A stretch of 44,348 nt of DNA from Saccoglossus kowalevskii (Eukaryota; Hemichordata; Enteropneusta; Harrimaniidae). The stretch covers positions 489,401 through 533,748 of the forward strand of contig NW_003135334.1 in the NCBI RefSeq assembly GCF_000003605.2, given 5' to 3'. A program made the translations under genes and the position numbers. Shown piece after piece: positions 1-10,600 of the stretch. How positions within the stretch are numbered: the first letter of the stretch is position 1; each line of letters opens with the position of its first letter. A model generated the notes under the pieces. That model saw only the letters and a list, made by a program, of their open reading frames with translations, did not search any database and was not told where the DNA came from.

Positions 1-1746
1 GTACTTAATTGTGACCACCTAAACAAGGCCCCATGTACTTAATTGTGACCACCTACCCAAGGCCGTGTGTACTTAATTGGGGCCACCTACCCAAGGCCGT
101 GTGTACTTAATTGGGGCCACCTACCCAAGGCTGTGTGTACTTAATTGGGGCCACCTAACCAAGGAGCCATGTACTTAATCAGGGCCACCTAACCATGGCC
201 CCATGTACTTAATTGTGGCCACCTAACTAAGACCCTGTGTACTTAATTGTGGCCACCTAACTAAGGCCACATGTGTTTAATTGTGGCCACCTAACTAAGA
301 CCCTGTGTACTTAATTGTGGCCACCTAACTAAGGCCACATGTGCTTAATTATGTCCACCTAACTAAGGCCACATGTGCTTAATTGTGGCCACCTAACCAA
401 GACCCTGTGCACTTAATTATGACCACCTACCCAAGGCCACTTGTACGTAATTGTGGCCACCTAACCTTGGCCCCATGTACTTAATTGTGGCCACCTAACC
501 AAGGCCCCATGTACTTAATTGTGGCCACCTAACCAAGGCCCCGTGTACTTAATTGTGACCACCTAACCAAGGCTCCATGTACTTAATTATGTCCACCTAA
601 CCAAGGCCCCATGTACTTAATTGTGGCCACCTACCCAAGGTCCCATGTACTTAATTGTGACCACCTAACCAAGGCCCCATGTACTTAATTGTGGCCACCT
701 AACCAAGGCCCCATGTACTTAATTGTGGCCACCTAAGACCCTGTGTACTTAATTGTGGCCACCTACCCAAGGAGCCATGTACTTAATGACAACCTACCCA
801 AGGCCCTTTGTACTTGATTGCGGCCATCTACCCTTGGCCTTGTGTACTTAATTGTGACCACCTAACCTTGGCCCTATGTACTTAATTGTGACCACCTAAA
901 CAAGGCCCCATGTACTTAATTGTGACCACCTACCCAATGCCGTGTGTACTTAATTGGGGCCACCTACCCAAGGCCGTGTGTACTTAATTGGGGCCACCTA
1001 CCCAAGGCCGTGTGTACTTAATTGGGGCCACCTACCCAAGGCCGTGTGTACTTAATTGGGGCCACCTAACCAAGGAGCCATGTACTTAATCAGGGCCACC
1101 TAACCAAGGAGCCATGTACTTAATGGTGGCAACCTACCCAAGGCCGTGTGTACTTAATTGGGGCCACCTAACCAAGGAGCCATGTACTTAATCAGGGCCA
1201 CCTAACCAAGGAGCCATGTACTTAATGGTGGCAACCTACCCAAGGCCCTGTGTACTTAATTGGGGCACCTAACCAAGGAGCCATGTACTTAATCAGGGGC
1301 ACCTAACCAAGGAGCCATGTACTTAATCAGGGCCACCTAACCAAGGAGCCATGTACTTAATGGTGGCAACCTACCCAAGGCCGTGTGTACTTAATTGGGG
1401 CCACCTAACCAAGGAGCCATGTACTTAATCAGGGCCACCTAACCAAGGAGCCATGTACTTAATGGTGGCAACCTACCCAAGGCCCTGTGTACTTAATTGG
1501 GGCACCTAACCAAGGAGCCATGTACTTAATCAGGGGCACCTAACCAAGGAGCCATGTATTTAATTGTGGTCACCTAACCAAGGCCACGTGTACTTAATTG
1601 GGGCACCTAACCAAGGAGCCATGTACTTAATCAGGGGCACCTAACCAAGGAGCCATGTATTTAATTGTGGTCACCTAACCAAGGCCCTGTGTACTTAGTT
1701 GGGGCACCTAACCAAGGAGCCATGTACTTAATTGTGACCACCTAAG
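1..1746. repeat. 34-bp tandem satellite, about 50 copies
   Basis: The unit is 34 bp, starts GTACTTAATTGTGGCCACCT and ends in a variable AACCAAGGCCCCAT or CCCAAGGCCGTGT tail. It runs from the first base of the window, so the left edge is not seen. Variants are not randomly mixed: blocks with AAGGAGCCAT/AATCAGGG/AATGGTGGC recur in the same order around 1090-1700, which indicates higher-order duplication. No open frame runs through it. Confidence 0.95.
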
Positions 1747-2250
1747 GTCTTGAATTGGCCATTTCAGAATTTCTGTGGTAATGTGCAATTATCTGGCAGA
1801 CACGAAAACTTTATTTGTGCAATGCAAGCTACGAGTCTTCACAATTTGATACCAAAACTTAACATTGGTACATGTACCCTAACCCTAACCTACACATAAA
1901 CAAAACATTGCATGCTAGGTTTTTCCAGTCAGCCTTACCTACCACATTGCCCTAATAGTCATTTTAAATGATCCAGCATACTAGGTAATTATTGTTTATG
2001 TGCACATCCAATAAAGTCCACAATAAAACCATTAGATATTTTCTAGTGTATTTGGGATAAACTACTTCGAAGCATTCCACCCAGATCAGACAGCACAGTT
2101 GACAGTAACTAGTTCCATGGCAGATATTTTATAGCGCACACTTTCACAGCGTTTGTTTTAGTTGTATTAATCAACAGCATTTCATACTCGGAATGAGTAT
2201 CAAATGTCTTGGTATTAAACTGAATGATTTACCTAGCCGTGATTAAGATC
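1747..2250. other. Intergenic, no gene seen
   Basis: Unique-looking AT-rich sequence. The only recognisable motif is a short CCCTAACCCTAACC at about 1876-1889, which resembles about two telomere repeats; it is too short to mean much. Confidence 0.6.
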
Positions 2251-2251
2251 C

Positions 2252-2347
2252 GGGAAGGTATTTTGCTTCATCTGTCAATTATATACACATCGTCAGTATA
2301 CGAACGATGTGTATATAAATTGACAGACTAAGAAAAATATCTTCCCA
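2252..2347. repeat. Long imperfect hairpin (fold-back element or pre-miRNA-like)
   Basis: Arms 2272-2293 and 2304-2326 are complementary over 22 bp with one extra base, around a 10-base loop. Weaker pairing continues outward (gggaaggtatttt against aatatcttccc), giving a stem of about 45 bp. This fits a small palindromic MITE or a microRNA-like hairpin; nothing in the sequence separates the two. Confidence 0.7.
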
Positions 2348-2504
2348 GACCTAAAACCGCATCTATGATTTACCCTGCTGGGGTTTCACCTCTTTATTTT
2401 TCTGGGACTTTAGAGCCGATTTGTGACCTTCACTTTTATCATGCTTCTTGAGACCTCTTGTGATCAGTATGGACAGTAACAAACTTGACTTGCGCACATT
2501 TCCT

Positions 2505-2640
2505 AGTACCATAAAATAATTTATTTTGGCTGGAATTAATTTTCGCTGCAAAGACATGGCCTATTTGTATGACATTTATTTTCCCCCTAAGTTTTGACGA
2601 GTTGAATCTGCTAAGAAATCATGAAATTGAGTTCGAACAT
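2505..2640. mobile_element. Decayed MITE copy related to the one at 22546-22716
   Basis: The stretch shares with 22553-22640 the ordered blocks TTTATTTT(G/A)GCTG, AATTAATTTTCGCTG, a TTTGTATG(G)A(C/A)ATTTATTTTC block and TTTTGACGAGTTGAAT. It has no clean terminal repeats here, so it is read as an old truncated copy. Confidence 0.55.
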
Positions 2641-2877
2641 TGCAGACTTGCTTATGGGGAGTTGAAGAACCAGCAATTCTGAGAGACTGAATATACAAAA
2701 TATATCTTAACAAGTCATTGAAAATGACACAGTCCCGGTTAAATGATTGAAAGTTCTCTTTGTGCTCGTCATATTAAAGCGGAGGGATTGTCGGGAGAGT
2801 ATCCTTGAAACTTGAGTTCCAAGTGTCGTATACAACAGATTGTTTATTTACATCAAAACACGTGTTCCATGTACTAG

Positions 2878-3760
2878 TAATATGGCCAAAATAAAAACAG
2901 CCATTATTCGGCCATCTTTGATCTGATTATGAAACACACTGATATGTATGATATATGTGCCAAATACGAATAAAAATGGTACATAAATTGTGGAAATATA
3001 GTAGTAAGGCCAAAAAGTCAGATGGCTGTCTATCGGTCATCCTTGATCAGATTTTGAAACAAATTGTCATGGACATGCATCCTAACATGTATATGTATAA
3101 AGTACATGTATGTGCCAAATTGGAATGAAAACTAACAGAGCACGTCCAAGATACCCCATAAAAAAAACAAGATGCCTGCCAGCAATCTTTGATCCAATTG
3201 CGCAATAAATCGTCATGGACATGTATCCCAACATGTATAATCTATGTACCAAGTTTGAATGACAAAGCATGTCCAAAATACAACATTTTCAAAAAACAAG
3301 ATGGCTGCCAGTTGGCCATCTTTGATCAAATTGTGAAATAAATCATCATGGATGTATAATCTATGTACCAAGTGTGAATGAAAACTGACAAAGCATGTCC
3401 AAAATACAACATTTTCAAAAAACAAGATGGCTGCCAGTCTGCCATCTTTGATCCAATTGTGAAATAAATCATCATGGACATGTATAATCTATGTACCAAG
3501 TGTGAATGAAAACTGACAAAGCATGTCCAAAATACAACATTTTCAAGAAACAAGATGGCTGCCAGTCTGCCATTTTGAATCGAATCGCTAAACCACTGCA
3601 TGTGCACATGTCCCACATAAAGTACTAGGCACATGCAAAGAATGAACAGAATCGGTCGTAGGGATTCTGAGATACAACTCCGGACGGATGAACGGGGGCA
3701 CGGACGGAGACCGAATTATAAGTCCCCGTTTTCGGACTTCGTCCGAACAGGGACTAATAA
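2878..3760. repeat. ~126-bp tandem repeat (about five copies) with a GGACGG-rich tail
   Basis: The marker CAAGATGGCTGCCAG recurs at about 3297, 3423 and 3551 (spacing ~126-128), and more diverged copies reach back to about 2878. Each unit carries AATCTATGTACCAAGTGTGAATG and a CATGTCCAAAATACAAC block. The last copy runs into a distinct tail (3640-3760) with CCGGACGGATGAACGGGGGC and a palindromic AGTCCCCGTTTTCGGACTTCGTCC segment. The whole looks like a non-coding dispersed element whose body has been tandemly expanded. Short open frames across it are by-products of the repeat. Confidence 0.8.
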
Positions 3761-4113
3761 ATGACAGACAAAATTAAATGTTGTAATAGTTATGTATTTT
3801 CAACACCTTTCCTGCCTAGGACAATAATCTATTAATAAATGTTAGGTTTTCTAAAAACCAATCAATACAATCATTTGCAGGAAGTAAAAGCTACAACAAA
3901 GACATGTACAAAGAGTAAAAGTATCATTACAATATTCAGCTAAAATCACAAGACTTGTTCCTACAAAATTGTTTACAAGATACAATACACTTGTAAATTG
4001 TCTAAAAACTCTACAATAATTGTAACACTCAAGACATACACAATAAGCTGATTTTAAACTCAGTTCATAGAAGTCTCTCAGTGAAAAACAAAACAGATTA
4101 AATGTGTTTTGTT
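3761..4113. other. Intergenic, downstream of MKI67
   Basis: AT-rich sequence with no reading frame or repeat that I recognise. It lies past the probable MKI67 poly(A) signal. Confidence 0.5.
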
Positions 4114-4123
4114 TTTATTTATT
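4114..4123 (-). promoter_or_regulatory. Candidate MKI67 polyadenylation signal
   Basis: On the minus strand two overlapping AATAAA hexamers (AATAAATAAA) lie about 580 bases past the MKI67 stop codon. They are the nearest good hexamers after the stop, so the 3' UTR is taken as roughly 4697 to 4095. Confidence 0.45.
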
Positions 4124-4697
4124 AATTGTATTGATGAAACAACCCTTTCTGGAAATTGACATGATTAGATTCAAGGCGGCACCATTTTCTCAGTCATTTG
4201 CTAGTCAAATTGAACAGACACTGGAACAATTGTTACGCTAAACTACTGTTCAGGAAAATGAATTAGTTTTTTACTTAGTAAACATAGAATGGCCTGAGCC
4301 ATTGCTCGCATGCTTGGAAATTCTCATTAAAAATAATAATAAAAATTAAATGTGGCAGTAATTAAAAAAACATTAAAATTCCTATATTAGGAAATGTGGT
4401 TATACATTCTACAGGCAGTATTATAAAACGAATGATATGATTCAAAGAAGACAGGATATAATGAATAAGATGTGTATATATAAATGAGTATATGAATGAA
4501 ACAACTGAAAAAGATACATCTTGACAATATTAGTTGTAAAACAATACAAAGTCCTCTGCAAGAAATGGACACTCAATCAGTTTATAAAAAAATTTCTTGG
4601 CAAAAGATTAAAAAAAAATTAAAATAGTCACTGCAGTCAAAATTAAAAGAATACAGTTCTCTTATTTATAGGTTTAAATAATTTTTTTAAAAATAGT

Positions 4698-7600
4698 TTA
4701 CTTTCTTCGTGCCCTAAGCGACCTTTTCGGTGCAGGTGACTTGGCTACTTTTTTTGGAGTAGGTTTCACCTTTGTGGATTGTTTCTTAACTGGAGATTTT
4801 GCGACTGCCTTGGACCGAATTGAGCGAGCTTTCTTTGGAGAAGGTGATGAAATGTCTTTGTCAGGTGCACTCCTTTTAGCATTTCTAACGCTTTTTTTCA
4901 CCTCATTTTTCTTGGCAGTCTTATTGGGCTGTACAGCAATATCAACTGAAGCATTTCTTTTAGTTGCACGTTTAGTATCAGTTTTTGTTTCAGTCTTGAG
5001 GCTAAGTGGAGATTTTGTAGGTTCAGCTTTGATTCCTCTGCGAGATTTTGCTGAGGCTGCTATTGGTGTTTCAGGTTTCTTCACAGGGCTTACAAGTTTG
5101 GCTTGTCTTCCCCTGCGAGTTTTTGCTGGTGTTGCCTTTGGTGTTGCAAGTTTCTTAACAGGGCTTGCCTTTGCTGTAACAGGTTTCTTCACTGGGCTAA
5201 CAGGTTTGGCTCGTCTTCCCCTGCGAGTTTTTGCTGGTGTTGCCTTTGGTGTTGCTGGTTTCTTAACAGGGCTTGCCTTTGGTGTAATCGGTTGGCTTGT
5301 CTTCCCCTGCGAGTTTTGCAGGCGTTGCCTTTGCCGTTTCAGGTTTCTTAACAGGGCTTGCATTTGGTGTAACCGGTTTGGCTTGTCTTCCCCTGCGAGT
5401 TTTTGCTGGCGTTTCCTTTGGCGTCTCAGGTTTCTTAACAGGGCTTGCCTTTGGTGTAATCGGTTTGGCTGGTCTTCCCCTGCGTGTTTTTGCTGGCGTT
5501 GCCTTTGGCATTTCAGGTTTCTTAACAGGGCTTGCCTTTGGTGTAACCGGTTTGGCTGGTCTTCCCCTGCGAGTTTTTGCTGGCGTTGCCTTTGGCGTTT
5601 CAGGTTTCTTAACAGGGCTTGCCTTTGGTGTAATCGGTTTGGCTGGTCTTCCCCTGCGTGTTTTTGCTGGCGTTGCCTTTGGCGTTTCAGGTTTCTTAAC
5701 AGGGCTTGCCTTTGGTGTAATCGGTTTGGCAGGTCTTCCCCTGCGTGTTTTTGCAGGCGTTGCCTTTGACGTTTCAGGTTTCTTAACAGGGCTTGCCTTT
5801 GGTGTAACCGGTTTGGCTGGTCTTCCCCTGCGAGTTTTTGCTGGCGTTGCCTTTGGCGTTTCCTTTGGCGTTTCAGGTTTCTCAACAGGGCTTGCCTTTG
5901 GTGTAACCGGTTTGGCTGGTCTTCCCCTGCGTGTTTTTGCTGGCACTGCCTTTGGCGTTTCAGGTTTCTTAACAGGGCTTGGCTCTGGTGTAACAGTTTT
6001 GGCTTGTCTTCCCCTGCGTGTTTTTGCTGGCACTGCCTTTGGTGTTGCAGGTTTCTTAACAGGACTTGCCTTTGCTGTAACAGGTTTCTTCATTGGGCTA
6101 ACAGGTTTGGCTTGTCTTCCCCTGCGAGTTTTTGCTGGTATTGCCTTTGGCGTTTCAGGTTTCTCAACAGGGCTTGCCTTTGCTGCAACAGGTTTCTTCA
6201 CTGGGCTTGCCTTTGCTGTACCAAGTTTGGCTGGTCTACCTCTGCGAGTCTTTGCTGGTGTTGCTTTTAGTGTTTCAGTTTTCTTCACTGGGCTCACAGC
6301 TGGTACGACATTGGTCCCTCTGGGAGATTTGGCCAACTTAACAGGTGTTGGTGTTTGGGGTTTCTTAGAAGGTTTTGTTGCCGGAGTCTTTGGAGAACTT
6401 GCTTCAAGTAACTTGGCAGGAACAGGTGAATTAGCATTGGGTGCAGTTGCTGGAGTAACTGCGGCAACCTTGGCTTTTTTGGATACAGGTGGTGATGATA
6501 CAGAGTCCATCATTTTGCGTTTATTTCCTTGTTTAGGAGTAGCAAACATATCTGCTACACCCGTGAGGTCTTCTGATGGTTGTTTCTGTTTGGGAGATTT
6601 CATTATTCTAGCAACACCAATGAAATCATCTACAGCCCTTGTCTTTTGTCTGGGAGATTTCAAAATTCTTGATAATCCAGCAAGACCCAAGCTTTTTCGA
6701 CTAACTTTAATGTCGCTCTTTGGGGTTGGAACTGCTTTTACTGGCTGGGCTTCGTTTGTTGGAGTCTTAGTGAGTTTCAATGGCAATATCATTTTATCTA
6801 CAGATTTCTTCCCTGGAGTTGGTTTTGATTTCACCGTTTTGCCAACTTTAGTAGGAGTCTGGGTAGGTTTCAATGGTGATGACATTCTCTCCAGAGATCT
6901 CTTCCGTGGAGTTGGCTTTGCTTTTACTGTTTTGCCAACTTTAGTAGGAGTTTGGGTAGGTTTCAATGGTGATGACATTCTCTCCAGAGATCTCTTCCGT
7001 GGAGTTGGCTTTGCTTTTACTGTTTTGCCAACTTTAGTAGGAGTTTGGGTAGGTTTCAATGGTGATGACATTCTCTCCAGAGATCTCTTCCGTGGAGTTG
7101 GCTTTGCTTTTACTGTTTTGCCAACTTTAGTAGGAGTTTGGGTAGGTTTCAATGGTGATGACATTCTCTCCAGAGATCTCTTCCGTGGAGTTGGCTTTGC
7201 TTTTACTGTTTTGCCAATTTTAGTAGGAGTTTGGGCAGGTTTCAATGGTGACATCATTCTATCAACGTCTTTGTATATAGTCTTCTTCGGTGTAGACTTC
7301 ACAGTAGTTGCCATTTTAGTTGGTGTTTTAGTGGGCTTCAGTGGTGTCAACAACCTTGTAGGAGTTCTGCTTTCACTTGAAGATCCAGGAGAGGACATTG
7401 GAGACACAGTCATCTCACCTGGTCCCTCTGGAGTCATCAATTCTGACGGAGTAACTGGAGTCATGGGTGGCGTATTCAAATTATACTTTGGTGTTTTCTT
7501 CAGTGATTTGGGAGTTCTTATTGCTTTTGGTGAAGGTGTGCTGAACATCTCTACCATTCCAGTAAAACTTTCATTAGCTGCAGCTCCCGACAATTTTAGT

Positions 7601-10600
7601 GATTCTTTTCTACCTTTGCGAGGACGCTTAACTGGTTTTGGGGTGTTAACACGTCTTTTACTTTTACCAATAACAATGGTGGCCGGAGAATCAGCATGGC
7701 CAGTAGTTCTAACACCAGACAGCAGCTTAGCCTATCAAAAAAATTGAAAGTGAAATTAGAAACAAATTGGCTCTATTAAAAGAGAAATCTTTAATGAAAC
7801 CAGATAAAAATAAACAATTGCAGTTACTGTAAACTACATCTTTAAAACTTTACAAAGTTATCATGAGAATACCAGAAAGTAAGTACAAGGGCAGTACGGC
7901 TATCATAATGACAAACATGTAGCGGAGGTTGATGCGTTTCCATACTGCCTGAATGCACACTTTGTGGTGTTCTTGTGATTACCTTATTATTATATTACAT
8001 TTTTCCTACTTGTAACAATTTTATGACAGTTCAAAACGACAATGAAAAACATTTTGTGCTGTAGAATTGTTTGAAGGGATCCAAAGACTCCAATTTTTGA
8101 CATTCGTTATACTTTTGGAAACAAAATATCGCATGGCAATGATGGCAACCCACTACTCGTCACAGGTCCCCTGGCAAGTGACCAGCCAAAAGCCTGTCTT
8201 TCCTGTCTCGAGGCACAAGCCTAGGTGGCCATTTGCTCAGCTCAGCCAATCAAAATTACATTACTACCCCACCAGGTGCTATTTTACCCAGCATAAGAAA
8301 TACAGCCACCAAAATGTGACACGGTCCCCCATTTTACGGCGAGCGTGCCAGAATGAAAATAAATGTTAGAACCAGTGCAATTTGAGGACCATGTACTTTT
8401 AAATTCAACCATAGTACTGACAATAATATGGTACTGTACCTTTGCAGGAGTGGCTCGTCGTCTCAGTAATTCTACAGATCTGTGTACAGCTACAACTCTA
8501 TGCTTCAATGGAAATGAGCGTACAACTGTAGGCAGATCTACTTTGTTTTTGGCAACACCCTTTTTTACAATGTCAGCCCATCTGTTCTTTGGTGCTTGAG
8601 TGGTAATAGGAGTCTTCTTTGCAGACCTGGGGGTCTTCTTTGCGGACCTGGGGGTCTTCTTTGCGGACCTGGGGGTCTTCTTTGCAGACTGAATGTCAAT
8701 ATAAGCAGATAAAATTATGAACAAATATTTTCGCCGTGACATTTGGACTGCACACAAAATGCATTTTAAGGTGAAATCAATGTCGTACAGCATTCTGGAA
8801 TCATTCACAGATACACAAGGAAATAAAATGTGGCATTTTTAGTTGCACAATAAACACAGCAAATTTCTCTAATTTGGTTTTAGAAAATTTCAACCCTCCC
8901 TCTCCCCCCCTTTTCCATTAGTCCATTTGTGCAATTTAGATTCCCACACAAAATTGCATACAATGTAAATTTCTAATATTTAGAATTTTTGAGTCCATGT
9001 CACTTGTATCACATAAATATTCTACTTTTTTAGTTGTACTTTCAATAAAATATCCAAAATATTCCCAAAAATCAAGCTCACTCCATACATTAGAGTTTAT
9101 CTATAGATTTATTCCAATGTGAATGCTGTTTTTCTCAGCATACATAGAAGGCGTGCTCTCCTCAATCAACCTGATAAACAACACAGCTCAGATATTACAA
9201 TGAATACAATAGATGTAACACATTGTTATGCAAATTAACTTGCCATGATATTTTGCAGGGGAGAACAATGCAAAAAACATGCATTTAATCCTAAATTTGG
9301 GTCTGGTTAAAAGAAATTTTTTTAAAAACAAAAATGATAAAATTTAAACAAATTTTTGAAAAACATTGCGTCAGTTTAATAATGTTACAAATACAACCTA
9401 CCTTCTTTGAGGGAGTTTTCTTCAATGGTGTAGATACTCTTTTTGGAGTGATCTCCTTTGAAGACTTGGCAGCTGATTTTACTGGAGATTTTTTGGGTGT
9501 GGTGGTGGTCTTTTTCACCACAGGACTTGGTGTCTTAACTGCTGTAGATACCTTTGGACTGGCTGCTTTCTTTGTAGATTTTGGTGTAACTGGTTTTGGC
9601 GATCCTTTGGGTATGGGAGACTTCTTGGTTGTTGGCTTTACGACTTTACCACCACTAACTCTTCCCCCCTTTGCGGGTGATGGAGTTTTGAACAAATCTG
9701 ACACACCGGTAAAACTGGTATCAGCAACAGCAGGCACATTTCCTGATTTTCTTTTTGATGCAACCTTTTTGGCAGGGGTTCCTTTTAGAGTCTTGATTGG
9801 AGTTTTTATTGCAGGTGAATTGGTCAGTGTCTTAGTCTTTGCAGGACTTTGTGTCCTAACTGCTGGGGATGCCTTTGGACTGACTGCTTTCTTCACAGAT
9901 TTTGGAGTTACTGGTTTTGATAGAGCCTTAGGAGATGCTTTCGGCGTGGGAGTCTTCTTAGGGGATGATTTTGGCGATTTTTTGGGCGTGGGAGTCTTTT
10001 TTGGCTTTACAATTTTACCACCACTGACTCTTCTTCCTTTTGCTGGTGATGGAGTCTTGAACAATTGTGCCACACCAGTGAAACTAGCATCACTGACAAG
10101 CGACAGCTTTTTGAGCTGCTTTGGAGTTAAATTGTTAGGACTAGATGCTTTTGGTGACTTTGCTTTAGGCAACTGCTTTGGACTCGCTGCTTTCTTATTT
10201 GGAGATATCTTGGGAGACTTGACTTTGGGAGATGTTTTGGGGCTTGATGCCTTTTTCACAGGTGTTATTTTCTTGGGAGACTGCTGTTTTACTGATCCAG
10301 TTTTTGGAGATTCTTCAGCAATTGTAGCAGTTACAGGGGTAGCTGCAATTGAATACCGGGCACGCCTTACTGGTGTGCCCATTTTGGGAGATTTACATGG
10401 AGTGGATTTACGTCTACTGGAAGGTGCCAAAGCTCCACGGCGAATCGGTGTATTTGGAGGTAGTCGCTTGTCAAAATGCTCAGGACTCAGCTGGGGACCA
10501 AATGATACTCTTTTGCGTTTGGAACTCATTGCTACACTACCAACTGACTTCCTTTTCTGTCCTGATGAAGGAGTTTTTCTTTTTGCTGTAAAAAACAAAA

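Noticed and set aside
1-1746. CRISPR array
   Set aside because: Units are contiguous and diverged with no unique spacers, and the sequence is eukaryotic.
1876-1889. Interstitial telomere repeat
   Set aside because: Only about two CCCTAA units; expected by chance often enough.
2363-2557. 64-codon minus-strand frame
   Set aside because: Falls across MITE debris shared with 22546-22716; no coding evidence.
5300-5885. Upstream half of the minus-strand frame ending at 4698 (RNLKRQRQR-type repeats)
   Set aside because: This is the wrong frame of the AT-hook array. The true reading enters that frame only after the two deletions at about 5314 and 5292.
5297-7747. 816-codon open frame on the plus strand
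   Set aside because: It is the antisense shadow of the MKI67 repeat exon. Lys/Pro/Thr-rich repeats give few stop codons in reverse, and the minus-strand reading has orthologous motifs.
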